Assembly (NCBI GenBank): GCA_019114305.1
Contig: DXFU01000057.1
Coordinates: forward strand, 104,166 to 168,165
Reading direction: 5' to 3'
Source of the DNA: Candidatus Hungatella pullicola
Lineage (GTDB): Bacteria > Bacillota > Clostridia > Lachnospirales > Lachnospiraceae
DNA: 64,000 bases
The position numbers and the translations under genes are program-made. Positions 43,903-53,452 of the stretch are shown here, one piece after another; within the stretch, counting starts at the first letter, position 1, and the number at the start of each line of letters is the position of its first letter. Under the pieces are notes generated by a model that searched no databases, had not been told where the DNA came from, and saw nothing but the letters and a program-made list of their open reading frames with translations.

Positions 43903-45266
43903 GTGAAGAAAAAGATTTTTTAGGGAAAGAGCCCATAGGCAAACTGCTGTTAAAACTGGCCCTTCCTACGGTGGCCGCCCAGGTTATCAATATGCTGTAC
44001 AACATTGTGGACCGTATCTATATCGGCCATATTCCTGAAGTAGGCGCTTTGGCGCTGACCGGCGTAGGAGTCTGCATGCCTTTGATTATGATTGTAACTG
44101 CCTTTGCCGCTTTTGTAGGCTTTGGCGGCGCTCCCAGAGCTTCTATCTTTATGGGAAAAGGAGAATATGAGGCAGCTGAGAAAACCCTGGGAAACTGTTT
44201 TACTACCCAGATTATTATCTCAGTAATCCTGACCGCTGTTCTCCTTCTTTGGAACCGGGACTTCCTCTTAGCCTTCGGTGCCAGTGAAAATACCATTGAA
44301 TACGGCGTCAGCTACATGAATATTTACGCCATAGGAACCATATTCGTTCAGATCACTTTGGGAATGAATTCCTTTATCACCGCTCAGGGATTTGCAAAAA
44401 CAGGTATGCTTTCCGTACTGATCGGCGCTGTGGCCAATATCATTCTTGATCCTATTTTCATTTTCGGTCTGAATATGGGCGTACAGGGCGCAGCTCTGGC
44501 CACCATTATCTCTCAGGCTTTGTCCTGTATCTGGGTTCTTGCTTTCCTCTTTGGAAAAAAGACTCATTTAAGAATCAAGGGAAAAAATATGGCATTAAAG
44601 GCGGGAATCATTCTCCCCAGCCTTGCCTTAGGTCTGTCCACCTTTATTATGCAGGCCAGTGAAAGCGTTATCTCTATCTGCTTTAACTCTTCCTTATTAA
44701 AATATGGAGGAGATATTGCCGTTGGAGCCATGACCATTCTTACAAGCGTTATGCAGTTTGCCATGCTTCCCCTTCAGGGACTTGGCCAGGGAGCTCAGCC
44801 CATCATCAGCTACAACTACGGCGCTAAGAACGTGGACAGAGTGACCAGAGCCTTTAAGCTTCTGTTAAAGAGCAGCCTCTGTTACTCTACCATACTTTGG
44901 GCCTGCGTTATACTGTTCCCGGGAATTTTTGCCGCCATGTTTACCTCTGACCCGGCCTTGATGGATTTTACAGCCAAAGCGCTTCGAATTTACATGGCAT
45001 GCCTGCTGCTGTTCGGAATCCAGGTAGCCTGCCAGATGACCTTTACCTCTCTTGGCAACGCAAAAGCTTCTATTCTGGTGGCGGTTATGAGAAAATTCAT
45101 CCTTCTAATTCCTCTGATTTATGTTATGCCTCACATTTTGACCAGCGATCCAACTACGGCCGTATACATGGCAGAGCCTATTGCTGACCTCCTGGCGGTT
45201 TCTTTCACCATAGTATTATTTACCTTCCAGTTTAAGAAATCATTAAACCAGCTGTCAGCACATTAG
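43899..45266 (+). CDS. MATE efflux transporter, MepA-like
   Basis: Cation-coupled multidrug exporter with 12 helices. GKLLLKLALPTVAAQVINMLYNIVDRIYIGHI at the start, ASIFMGKGEYEAAEKTLGN and MLPLQGLGQGAQPIISYNYGAKN are typical of the MepA branch. 455 residues. It is translated together with the MarR gene. Drug range unknown. Confidence 0.93.
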   Translation: MSEEKDFLGKEPIGKLLLKLALPTVAAQVINMLYNIVDRIYIGHIPEVGALALTGVGVCMPLIMIVTAFAAFVGFGGAPRASIFMGKGEYEAAEKTLGNCFTTQIIISVILTAVLLLWNRDFLLAFGASENTIEYGVSYMNIYAIGTIFVQITLGMNSFITAQGFAKTGMLSVLIGAVANIILDPIFIFGLNMGVQGAALATIISQALSCIWVLAFLFGKKTHLRIKGKNMALKAGIILPSLALGLSTFIMQASESVISICFNSSLLKYGGDIAVGAMTILTSVMQFAMLPLQGLGQGAQPIISYNYGAKNVDRVTRAFKLLLKSSLCYSTILWACVILFPGIFAAMFTSDPALMDFTAKALRIYMACLLLFGIQVACQMTFTSLGNAKASILVAVMRKFILLIPLIYVMPHILTSDPTTAVYMAEPIADLLAVSFTIVLFTFQFKKSLNQLSAH

Positions 45267-45291
45267 TTTATGGAGCTGCTGAAAGAAATTT

Positions 45292-45361
45292 AAGAAAGAG
45301 GCGGGAAGCAGTCTGAACGGTTTTAATTACCTGATTCAGACGGCCTTCCGCCTCTTTCTTT
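45292..45361. terminator. Bidirectional terminator between MATE and vanZ-like
   Basis: Arms of about 26 bases pair strongly at both ends (13 and 7 bases) with a mismatched middle. T-rich on the plus side. It serves the MATE gene and the convergent VanZ-like gene. Confidence 0.8.
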
Positions 45362-45385
45362 TATTCTGCCAGGATGGACGTATCC

Positions 45386-45919
45386 CTACCAGTTTCTGAG
45401 AAAAAATCTCCAGATACACCATCCCATCAGGGTTCCCACTCCGTTGGTGATTAAGTCGTCTACCTGCATGAAGCCTCTCTGAGATATATATTGAAGGATT
45501 TCTATAGTTCCGCTTACAAGCAGGCCTGCTCCCACACAGGCAGACGCTCTGCCGGCCCATTTCCACAGCATGGGAAGCATCATGCCAAGAGGAATGGTCA
45601 TCACAATATTCTCCAGCACATAAGCCTTTGATCTGGCCGAACTTCCCCATGTATCGAAAAGCCCCAGATCCACACCCATCCGGCTTCCCGGCGGCCTGGA
45701 AAAGAGAGCAATCCATAAAACCATATATCCATAAACCAGAAACACAAAAAGTTTAAGAAGACGTTTTCTGTTTCTTCGGCTGCGGCTTCTTCTGTACCAC
45801 TCTTCCGGCCGAAAATGGCTGTAGGCCATAGTCAGGGCCGCACTGTAACAAATGCCAGTGAGCAGTTGGGGCAAAGGCTCTGCAAAATCTTTTGCCATAC
45901 AGGTTAAAACATCCAACAC
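45386..45919 (-). CDS. VanZ-like membrane protein
   Basis: Small membrane protein of the VanZ family with about five helices. ENIVMTIPLGMMLPML and the final EILQYISQRGFMQVDDLITNGVGTLMGW hold the acidic family motifs. 177 residues. Start is GTG at 45919, three bases after the stop of the acidic lipoprotein, with AGAGG upstream. Role unknown; VanZ members affect glycopeptide sensitivity or envelope processes in some species. Confidence 0.88.
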   Translation of the reverse strand: MLDVLTCMAKDFAEPLPQLLTGICYSAALTMAYSHFRPEEWYRRSRSRRNRKRLLKLFVFLVYGYMVLWIALFSRPPGSRMGVDLGLFDTWGSSARSKAYVLENIVMTIPLGMMLPMLWKWAGRASACVGAGLLVSGTIEILQYISQRGFMQVDDLITNGVGTLMGWCIWRFFLRNW

Positions 45920-45922
45920 AGG

Positions 45923-47017
45923 CTACCTCTCAGAATAATCTATAACAGACGAAGTACTCTCCCCTTCTCCATTCTGTTCCGGCCCAGAGCCGTTTTCTGA
46001 TGAAACAGGATCCGGAAGAGATCTTCTCTCACTGTAATCCAGCACAGAAGAGCTTGTCTCCTGGGAAGAAGAGCCATCTGCTGCCCCACTTTCCCCTGCA
46101 GTATCCGCCTGAGTTTCCTCATTGCCGGAGACCTCAGAGGAATCTGTGGCGGAAGGATCAGCAGGTGAGGATTCCCCCTCTCCTGGCGCCGTCTCACCGG
46201 CAGGCTGACCAGCCCCCTGGGTTGGGTTCTCTGCAGAGGCGGCTGCCTCCGTCGGGGCAGATGACTCTGTGGGAGCAGAAGTCTCAGGCGCTGAAGCTGC
46301 CGGGGCCTCCGTTGGAGCAGCTGCAGTCGTGGTTGGCTGTACAGCTTCTGTTGTTTCCGCCGCAGTCTGTCTTTCTGTCTCCGGTTCTGTCTGTCTTTCC
46401 GTCTCCTCCTCGGTAGTTTCCTCTGTCTCTTCCTCAGCTGTGGTCTCTACTGCCGTTGTGGTTTCTTCTGCAGCAGTCTCCCCTTCGGTTGTCTCCTCTG
46501 TTTCCGGCTGAGTTTCTGAAGTCTCCTCTGTTTCGCTTTCTGTCTCCTGAGCCTGTCTTTCCAGCTCCAAAGCGGATGTGCTGTTTAAATCTGTCAGAGT
46601 CTGAACGGTAACAGGAATTCCTCCCTGGGTTTTCCCTTCCAGGAACAGATTGCTTAAGCTTTCCGCCCTGCTCTCTGCCCATGTTCTGTCCTCTGACAGT
46701 ACATGAAGTTCTATCACTTCCTGCTGGGGATAATCCTGAGCCATCGCCGATACCAGAGAGCTGATTCCCTCTTCATCCTGGAGGCCCTCCAAAGCTATCT
46801 TCTCAATCATAGCCTCAGCCGCCTGATTCAGCGGATCCGCCTTCTCTATAATGCCCTCCTGATCCACTTCCAGCTTCATCTTTGCCTCTCCCATAATATA
46901 AATCAATCTGGACGGCTCTCTTCCGCAGCCAAAAAGAAACATGGAGCAAATACAAATGGCAAGCAGTACTCTTCCTATTCTTCTTCCGTTGGTTCTTCCT
47001 GCCCGGTTTTCATTCAT
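45923..47017 (-). CDS. Acidic low-complexity lipoprotein, possible RsgI-like domain
   Basis: Signal peptide with lipobox (CSMFLFGC, about residue 32). A small N-terminal domain (~40-135) with MKLEVDQEGIIEKADPLNQAAEAMIEKIALEGL recalls the anti-sigma RsgI periplasmic domain. From ~145 a Thr/Glu/Ser/Ala/Pro-rich stretch of about 180 residues follows. The motif SSV(L/I)DYSER occurs twice, the second copy forming the exact C-terminus. ATG at 47017 has GGGAGG upstream. 364 residues. Co-transcribed with the VanZ-like gene. No sigma factor is next to it. Confidence 0.7.
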   Translation of the reverse strand: MNENRAGRTNGRRIGRVLLAICICSMFLFGCGREPSRLIYIMGEAKMKLEVDQEGIIEKADPLNQAAEAMIEKIALEGLQDEEGISSLVSAMAQDYPQQEVIELHVLSEDRTWAESRAESLSNLFLEGKTQGGIPVTVQTLTDLNSTSALELERQAQETESETEETSETQPETEETTEGETAAEETTTAVETTAEEETEETTEEETERQTEPETERQTAAETTEAVQPTTTAAAPTEAPAASAPETSAPTESSAPTEAAASAENPTQGAGQPAGETAPGEGESSPADPSATDSSEVSGNEETQADTAGESGAADGSSSQETSSSVLDYSERRSLPDPVSSENGSGPEQNGEGESTSSVIDYSER

Positions 47018-47061
47018 TCTTCTATCCTCCCTAAAAAACATATAACAAACTGTTTAAAAGA

Positions 47062-47090
47062 ATTATATACTAATTGGAAGGTTATGGCAA
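47062..47090 (-). promoter_or_regulatory. Predicted promoter of lipoprotein-vanZ unit
   Basis: TTGCCA and TATAAT on the minus strand, 17-base spacer. It separates this unit from the GDP-fucose genes upstream. Confidence 0.55.
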
Positions 47091-47140
47091 ACAGAAAGAA
47101 AGGCCTCATTCTGACAATTTTCTTAATATATTATGTTTTT

Positions 47141-48838
47141 CTATTGGAAATAGGAATTTAGGGAGCGGGCCAGCTCCTCTTCCATTCGGGCCGCTTGGCT
47201 GGGGTCCTCTGCACTGACAGAAATATAGGTTTTCATCTTAGGTTCTGTTCCGGACGGACGCACCACTACAGAACAGTGATCCTCTAACAGGAATTTTAAT
47301 ACATCTGATTTAGGCAGACCGTCCAGTCCCTGGGCATAGTCCAGGCATTTCTTTACTTTCTTACCGACTAAAGAATCTACTCCCCGGCGGAAGTTTCTCA
47401 TAATTTTCTGCATCTTGTCAAAACCGGCCGCTCCGTCAAACTCAAAGGAATGAAGGGTGTTAAGGCAATAGCCGTAGGTCTGATACAGCTCCTGCAGTTT
47501 TTCATAAAGACTGATTCCTCTTGTCTTATAGTAGGCAAACATTTCACAGATCAGAAAAGCACCGTTGACTGCATCTTTATCTCTCACATAGGTTCCGCTT
47601 AAATATCCGTAGCTCTCTTCAAATCCAAACAGATAGGAGGCTTCCTTTCCCTGCTTTTCCAAAAGCCCAATCTGCTCACCAATAAACTTGAAGCCGGTAA
47701 GTACATTAATTGTTCTCACTCCATAATGGCTGGCAATCCTCTCTGCCATATCAATGGTTACAATGGTTTTTATCATAACCGGATCCTCAGGCATAGTTCC
47801 CATTTCCAGCCGTCGGCTGCAGATATAGTCCAAAAGAAGCATTCCTGTCTCATTTCCAGACAGCAGCACATACTCACCTTCCGGATCTTTTACTGCTATC
47901 CCAACTCGGTCACAGTCAGGATCTGTAGCCAGCAGAAGGTCTGCCTGATATCTTTTTGCATAGTCCATTCCCAGGAACATTGCCTCCCGGATTTCCGGAT
48001 TTGGATAAGGACAGGTAGGGAATGTACCATCAGGATTCTCCTGCTCTTTTACCACAGTGATATTAGTAAAGCCGCTCTCCTTTAAAGCCCTCAGAACTGG
48101 CTTCAAACCAGTTCCGTTTAGAGGCGTATAACAAATAGAAACATTTCTGTCAATCTTCGTATCAGGCCGAAGCATAGTCTGTCTCTTGACTTCTTCTGTA
48201 AAGGCAGTGTATACTTCCTCATCAATATAGGAAATAACTCCTTCCGATAACATTTGATCAAAGTCGGCCTTTTTAATATCCGCAAACAGATCCAAAGCTT
48301 CTATTTCTGTCAGGACTGCCTCTGCCCCCTCTGTAGTAATCTGACACCCGTCAGGACCATACACCTTATATCCATTATACTTAGATGGATTATGAGAAGC
48401 AGTCACCATAACTCCAGCCTTACATCCTAAATATCTGACAGCGAAGGAAAGGCAGGGAGTAGGCATCAGCTGGCTGTAAAGAAATACCCGGATGCCGTTG
48501 GCAGCAAAAACACTGGAAGCTGTTCGGGCAAAAAGTTTTGACTTTATTCTGGAATCATAGCTGACCGCAACCTTCCACTGAGCCTTGGGAAAATTTCTGC
48601 ACACATAGTTTGCCAGTCCCTGAGAGGCCTTGGCCACAGTGTAGATATTCATACGGTTTGTGCCTGCTCCGATTACACCTCTTAATCCGCCGGTTCCAAA
48701 TTCAAGGTTTCTGTAAAACGCTGATTCCATCTTTTCGTCATCATTTTCCATCTGGCGCAGTTCTTCCGCCACATCCTCATCTTCTACAGCCTTGTCCCGC
48801 CACAGCTGATACTGGTGTCTGATATATTCCTGATTCAT
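47141..48838 (-). CDS. Phosphohexomutase (PgcA-type phosphoglucomutase/phosphomannomutase)
   Basis: Interconverts hexose 1- and 6-phosphates. The phosphoserine loop is VTASHNPSKYNGYKVYG (about residue 145), the Mg loop is LLATDPDCDRVGIAV, the sugar loop GFEESYGYLSG, and the phosphate loop VVRPSGTEPKMKTYISV. 565 residues is the long type. It is 14 bases after manC, so here it probably supplies mannose-1-phosphate for GDP-mannose, though glucose is the common substrate for the family. Confidence 0.92.
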   Translation of the reverse strand: MNQEYIRHQYQLWRDKAVEDEDVAEELRQMENDDEKMESAFYRNLEFGTGGLRGVIGAGTNRMNIYTVAKASQGLANYVCRNFPKAQWKVAVSYDSRIKSKLFARTASSVFAANGIRVFLYSQLMPTPCLSFAVRYLGCKAGVMVTASHNPSKYNGYKVYGPDGCQITTEGAEAVLTEIEALDLFADIKKADFDQMLSEGVISYIDEEVYTAFTEEVKRQTMLRPDTKIDRNVSICYTPLNGTGLKPVLRALKESGFTNITVVKEQENPDGTFPTCPYPNPEIREAMFLGMDYAKRYQADLLLATDPDCDRVGIAVKDPEGEYVLLSGNETGMLLLDYICSRRLEMGTMPEDPVMIKTIVTIDMAERIASHYGVRTINVLTGFKFIGEQIGLLEKQGKEASYLFGFEESYGYLSGTYVRDKDAVNGAFLICEMFAYYKTRGISLYEKLQELYQTYGYCLNTLHSFEFDGAAGFDKMQKIMRNFRRGVDSLVGKKVKKCLDYAQGLDGLPKSDVLKFLLEDHCSVVVRPSGTEPKMKTYISVSAEDPSQAARMEEELARSLNSYFQ

Positions 48839-48852
48839 ATAAGCCTCCTGCC

Positions 48853-50178
48853 TTAGATTCCTTCTCCCTCAAGAGGGAATTTAATCTTATCGTGAACACT
48901 AATGTCCTTTCCGGTCTGTACTTCAATAATCTTCAGCTCGGAATCTGCAATTACCGTATGTTTGCATCCTGCCTTCATGGTAACAACCATTCCTGGTCCT
49001 ATTTTCTGAACCTTGCCATCCACTACAGCCCTTCCCGTACCAGAGATCACAGACCACACTTCATCTCTGTGCTCATGGCTGTGATAATTCATCTGATGAC
49101 CGGGATTCAAGGTCACCTTAATGGTCAGACTTTCCTCTTCCACATCCAGAACCTGGAAACTGCCCCAGGACTTTTCCGCAAACATAATCTGCTGGTTAAT
49201 CTGATCTACAAACGGTTTAATATAACTGGACTGCTCCTTATCCGATACCAGAATTCCCTCAGCGCTGGCAGAAACAATCACATTTTTCAGTCCCATGCAG
49301 AGAACCGGAACATTCAGTTCATTGATTACATGAAGATTTTCACAGGTTTCATTCAACATTGCCTGACCGATCACTGGCTCAACCATGGCTTCTGTAAGAG
49401 TATTCCAAGTTCCAAGATCCTTCCAGTCCCCGGAAAATCTCATAACCTGTATGCTCTTCTCCTTCTCTGCAACTGCATAATCGAAACTGATCTTATTTAC
49501 GGTCTCATATTTCTTATAAAGATCCTCATAATCCGTAAAATCTATAAGCTGATGAGCCTTATTCAGAAGATATTTCAATTGATAGGCAAAAACACCGCCG
49601 TTCCAGAGAGCTCCCTCAGCAATATAGCTTTTGGCTGTCTCTGCATCCGGCTTTTCGCGGAATGTCTTTACCGGACTGACTTCCTCTTTATTTTCCGGAA
49701 TAATATAACCATATTTTTCGCTGGGGTAAGTAGGCTCCATTCCAAGTAAAGACAGGTTCGCCCCGCCTTTTTCAGCCAGATGCCCTAAAGAGGCCAGAGC
49801 CTGAAAATACTCTATGGAAACATAAGGATCCACGGGACATACCACAACCGCTTCATCCTCTCCTATTCCCTTTACATCATGTAAATAAGCAGATGCCAGG
49901 GCAATAGCCGGAAAGGTATCTCTTCGGCAAGGCTCCACACAGACTCCTACTTCTTCTCCCAGCTGATTATGAATAGCAGAAACCTGGCTTTTTGATGTCG
50001 CTATAGTTACCTTGGCTTCCGGATCTACTGCCTTAATCTGCCGGTAAACTCTCTGAACCATGGACTCATACTGCCCATCTTCCTTTTTAAACATCTTAAT
50101 AAACTGTTTGGATCTGATATCATTGGACAAAGGCCAAAGTCTCTTTCCAGAGCCTCCGGATAATAACACTATGTTCAT
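48853..50178 (-). CDS. manC: Mannose-1-phosphate guanylyltransferase / mannose-6-phosphate isomerase
   Basis: Makes GDP-mannose. The N-terminal nucleotidyltransferase has VLLSGGSGKRLWPLSNDIRSKQF and FREKPD; the C-terminal cupin (MNYHSHEHRDEVWSVISGTG, residues ~360-410) is the isomerase part. 441 residues, slightly shorter than the ~470 of classical fused enzymes. A stem-loop lies between fcl and this gene. Part of the GDP-fucose set. Confidence 0.93.
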   Translation of the reverse strand: MNIVLLSGGSGKRLWPLSNDIRSKQFIKMFKKEDGQYESMVQRVYRQIKAVDPEAKVTIATSKSQVSAIHNQLGEEVGVCVEPCRRDTFPAIALASAYLHDVKGIGEDEAVVVCPVDPYVSIEYFQALASLGHLAEKGGANLSLLGMEPTYPSEKYGYIIPENKEEVSPVKTFREKPDAETAKSYIAEGALWNGGVFAYQLKYLLNKAHQLIDFTDYEDLYKKYETVNKISFDYAVAEKEKSIQVMRFSGDWKDLGTWNTLTEAMVEPVIGQAMLNETCENLHVINELNVPVLCMGLKNVIVSASAEGILVSDKEQSSYIKPFVDQINQQIMFAEKSWGSFQVLDVEEESLTIKVTLNPGHQMNYHSHEHRDEVWSVISGTGRAVVDGKVQKIGPGMVVTMKAGCKHTVIADSELKIIEVQTGKDISVHDKIKFPLEGEGI

Positions 50179-50243
50179 GGTATACCTCCTCTTTCGTCGC
50201 TTTAATACGTTAATTTATTAAAGTCTTCAGTTGAAAATTGAAA

Positions 50244-50267
50244 AGGGACAGCACTTAAGACGTCCCT
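50244..50267 (-). terminator. Stem-loop between fcl and manC
   Basis: AGGGAC and GTCCCT around a 12-base loop, followed on the minus strand by TTTTCAATTTTC. It may reduce read-through from fcl into manC rather than stop it. Confidence 0.5.
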
Positions 50268-50286
50268 CTTCCGTTTTTCTTTCCAT

Positions 50287-51231
50287 TTATCTTTCTGCTC
50301 TCATTGGATTGTGAAGGAAATCTTCATAAGACAGACGAATTCCCTCCTCCAGTTCTGTGTGATACTTCCAGCCCAGCTTCTCCAGCTTAGACACATCAAG
50401 AAGCTTTCTTGGAGTTCCATCCGGCTTGGTGGCATCCCATTTAATCTCACCTTCATAGCCAATTACCTTTGCAACCAGCTCTGTCAGCTCTTTAATGGTC
50501 AGTTCTTTTCCGGTTCCTACATTGACCGTTTCATTGCCGGAATAATTGTTCATTAAGAATACGCAGGCCTCTGCCAAATCATCTACATACAGAAACTCTC
50601 TCAAAGGAGTACCGGTTCCCCAGCAGGTTACTTCCTTAAGTCCCTGCTCTTTTGCCTCATGGAAGCGGCGGATCAGCGCCGGGAGCACATGGCTGTGGGT
50701 TGGATGGTAATTGTCATTAGGACCGTAAAGATTGGTGGGCATGGCGGAAATATAATCTGTTCCGTACTGTCTGTTAAGAAACTCACAGTATTTTAAACCG
50801 GAAATCTTAGCCAAAGCATAAGCTTCGTTGGTCTTTTCCAGTTCAGAGGTCAGAAGACAGCTTTCCGGCATAGGCTGAGGAGCCATCCTTGGATAAATAC
50901 AGGAAGAGCCTAAAAACAGGAGCTTTCTGCAGTTATTCTGCCATGCGGAATGAATCACATTCATTTCCAAAATCATATTCTCATACATAAAATCTGCCAG
51001 AGCCTCAGAATTAGCCACAATTCCTCCAACCTTAGCTGCTGCCAGAAATACATAGTCCGGCTTTTCCTCTGCAAAGAATTTTTCCACGTCATCCTGACGG
51101 CAAAGATTTAATTCTTTGTGAGTTCTTACAATAATGTTATGGTAGCCTTCCTTTTCCAGGGCACGGACAATGGCTGATCCAACCATTCCCCGATGTCCGG
51201 CTACGTAGATTTTTGCGTCTTTCTCCATCAT
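50287..51231 (-). CDS. fcl: GDP-L-fucose synthase
   Basis: Epimerase/reductase turning GDP-4-keto-6-deoxymannose into GDP-L-fucose with [23 protein letters not shown] binds the nucleotide, and the Ser-Tyr-Lys set is in [10 protein letters not shown] and [42 protein letters not shown] is family-specific. 314 residues. It follows gmd by ~33 bases. Confidence 0.95.
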   Translation of the reverse strand: MMEKDAKIYVAGHRGMVGSAIVRALEKEGYHNIIVRTHKELNLCRQDDVEKFFAEEKPDYVFLAAAKVGGIVANSEALADFMYENMILEMNVIHSAWQNNCRKLLFLGSSCIYPRMAPQPMPESCLLTSELEKTNEAYALAKISGLKYCEFLNRQYGTDYISAMPTNLYGPNDNYHPTHSHVLPALIRRFHEAKEQGLKEVTCWGTGTPLREFLYVDDLAEACVFLMNNYSGNETVNVGTGKELTIKELTELVAKVIGYEGEIKWDATKPDGTPRKLLDVSKLEKLGWKYHTELEEGIRLSYEDFLHNPMRAER

Positions 51232-51264
51232 TTTTTATCCTTCTTTCTGCCCTGCGCTTCACGA

Positions 51265-52323
51265 TTAAGCAAGGTCTGCGGCTTCTTTAACTGCTTTCTC
51301 TCTTCTGGCCAGCTCCCTGTCATGCTCAGCCATAATACGAACCAGTTCCTCATAAGTAGTCTTCTGTGGATTCCAGCCAAGAACTGTCTTAGCTTTTGTA
51401 GGATCACCCCACAGATTGTCTACATCTGTAGGACGGAACCATTCAGGATTTACACATACCAGCATCTTTCCAGTGGCCTTGTCATATCCCTTTTCCTCCA
51501 GACCAGTGCCTTCCCAGCGAATTTCAATGCCATTTGCCTTAAATGCCTTCTCCGTAAAATCTCTTACTGTATGCTGTTCTCCAGTGGCGATGACAAAGTC
51601 CTCCGGAGTCTCATGCTGTAAAATCATCCACATACATTCTACGTAATCCTTTGCATATCCCCAGTCTCTGAGAGAATCCATATTTCCCAGTTCCAGATGA
51701 TCCTGAAGGCCTTCTGCGATCCTTCCTGCCGCAAGGGTAATCTTTCTGGTTACGAAAGTCTCTCCTCTTCTCTCAGACTCATGGTTAAAAAGGATACCAT
51801 TTACAGCAAACATACCATAAGCCTCTCTGTACTCCTTAGTAATCCAAAAACCATACTGCTTTGCTACCGCATAGGGGCTATATGGATGAAATGGTGTGGT
51901 TTCTCTCTGAGGAACTTCCTCAACCTTTCCGTAAAGTTCGGAAGTAGAAGCCTGATAAAATTTAGTCTTCTTTGTCAGTCCCAAAATTCGGATAGCCTCC
52001 AGCATTCTGAGAACACCAATGGCATCCACGTCTCCGGAATACTCAGGAACGTCAAAAGATACCTGAACGTGAGACTGGGCAGCCAGGTTATAAATCTCAT
52101 CGGGCTGAACCAGATTAATAATACGAATTAAAGAGGAAGAATCAGAAAGATCTCCATCATGAAGAGTAATAGCATTTTTAGCAATTAAATGATCAATTCT
52201 TGCTGTATTGGAAATAGATGCTCTTCTGGTAATTCCATGAACTTCATATCCCTTCTCTAAAAGAAATTCTGCAAGATAAGATCCATCCTGACCTGTAATT
52301 CCTGTAATTAACGCTTTTTTCAT
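51265..52323 (-). CDS. gmd: GDP-mannose 4,6-dehydratase
   Basis: First step from GDP-mannose to GDP-fucose. [27 protein letters not shown] binds NADP, the active Thr/Glu/Tyr region is [24 protein letters not shown] with [10 protein letters not shown], and [16 protein letters not shown] is characteristic. 352 residues. First gene of the GDP-fucose unit, divergent from an AraC gene. Confidence 0.96.
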   Translation of the reverse strand: MKKALITGITGQDGSYLAEFLLEKGYEVHGITRRASISNTARIDHLIAKNAITLHDGDLSDSSSLIRIINLVQPDEIYNLAAQSHVQVSFDVPEYSGDVDAIGVLRMLEAIRILGLTKKTKFYQASTSELYGKVEEVPQRETTPFHPYSPYAVAKQYGFWITKEYREAYGMFAVNGILFNHESERRGETFVTRKITLAAGRIAEGLQDHLELGNMDSLRDWGYAKDYVECMWMILQHETPEDFVIATGEQHTVRDFTEKAFKANGIEIRWEGTGLEEKGYDKATGKMLVCVNPEWFRPTDVDNLWGDPTKAKTVLGWNPQKTTYEELVRIMAEHDRELARREKAVKEAADLA

Positions 52324-52447
52324 AAGACTCCTCTGCTTTCTATAGACTTTTATTAATATTTTTCAGTTTCCAAACATGAAGTGATTTTATTTTAAAAAAT
52401 AGAAGGAAAAAATTTAAGTGTAAATCTTGCAGAATCTTAGCATTATA

Positions 52448-52477
52448 TTGACTTTTTCAGGTCATTGGTTTTATGAT
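52448..52477 (+). promoter_or_regulatory. Predicted promoter of the AraC gene beside gmd
   Basis: TTGACT and TATGAT with an 18-base spacer. It overlaps an upstream in-frame ATG at 52473, so translation must begin further down, at 52548. Confidence 0.55.
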
Positions 52478-52547
52478 AGTTTTAAAAACAGAGACTGTTG
52501 ATTCACCATATATGACCGCTAATATTTCGCGGCAAATGGAGGCTTTT

Positions 52548-53426
52548 ATGGATACTTCATTATTTCAGAGCAGTATAGTCCAATCCAATCGTATTCTCTA
52601 TACACCATCTGTATTTGCAAAAACAAACCTGCTCCACCTTCAGGAAATCGGACAGTTGGATTCTCTGCGTCCTCATACCAGCCAGCGTTCCAATATGACT
52701 TCTTACCTTTTCTTTCTTGTGAAAAAGGGAAGCGGCATACTGGTATATGACAACGTCACCTATTCCTTATCTCAGGGCGACTGCGTATTTATTGACTGCC
52801 GAAAAAAACATTCTCACCGCTCCTCAGAACAGCTATGGACACTTCAATGGGCTCATTTTTACGGCCCCAATATGAACGGAATTTATGAGAAATATGTAGA
52901 AAGAGGGGGGATTCCCTGTTTTCATCCAGAGGATTGTTCCGCCTATGAAAAACTTCTGACACAGCTTTTTGAAACGGCTTCTTCAGGAATTTATGTCAGA
53001 GACATGAAAATATGTGAACATCTGACCTGCCTTCTTACTCTTTTGATGGAGGAAAGCTGGAACCATCGTTCGGCATCCAGACAGAGTCTCAGCAGGAAAC
53101 GGGACGTGATGGGAGTAAAAGAATATCTGGATCAGCATTTTGCAGATAAGATTACCTTAGATCAGTTATCGGATCTCTTCTATATTAATAAGTTCTATCT
53201 CACCAGAGTATTTAAGGAACAATTGGGTATGACAGTGCAGAACTATCTCACTGCTCTGCGCATCACTCATGCCAAACAGCTGCTGCGCTTTTCTGACTAT
53301 TCCATAGATAAAATCGGTCAGCAGTGCGGCATGAATGATGCCAACTATTTTGCCAGAATGTTCCGGAAAATTGAAGGAATGTCTCCCGGAGAGTTTCGGA
53401 AGATGTGGGTGCAGGGGAAGGATTAA
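52548..53426 (+). CDS. AraC family regulator next to GDP-fucose genes
   Basis: Sensor cupin N-terminus (GSGILVYDNVTYSLSQGDCVFIDCRKKHSHRS) and C-terminal double helix-turn-helix (ITLDQLSDLFYINKFYLTRVFKEQLGMTVQNYL; IDKIGQQCGMNDANYFARMFRKIEGMSPGEF). ATG at 52548 has GGAGG five bases upstream and lies past the promoter; 292 residues, the usual size. It is divergent from gmd. Sugar sensed is unknown. Confidence 0.9.
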   Translation: MDTSLFQSSIVQSNRILYTPSVFAKTNLLHLQEIGQLDSLRPHTSQRSNMTSYLFFLVKKGSGILVYDNVTYSLSQGDCVFIDCRKKHSHRSSEQLWTLQWAHFYGPNMNGIYEKYVERGGIPCFHPEDCSAYEKLLTQLFETASSGIYVRDMKICEHLTCLLTLLMEESWNHRSASRQSLSRKRDVMGVKEYLDQHFADKITLDQLSDLFYINKFYLTRVFKEQLGMTVQNYLTALRITHAKQLLRFSDYSIDKIGQQCGMNDANYFARMFRKIEGMSPGEFRKMWVQGKD

Positions 53427-53452
53427 AAACGGAAACCATTAAAAGCTATCAT

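Noticed and set aside
46140..46560. Repetitive DNA in the acidic lipoprotein as a possible repeat array
   Set aside because: The repeats are irregular codons for Thr, Glu and Ser in a good reading frame; no spacer pattern.
52473..52547. Upstream start of the AraC gene beside gmd
   Set aside because: The ATG at 52473 lies within the predicted -10 box; 52548 has GGAGG.
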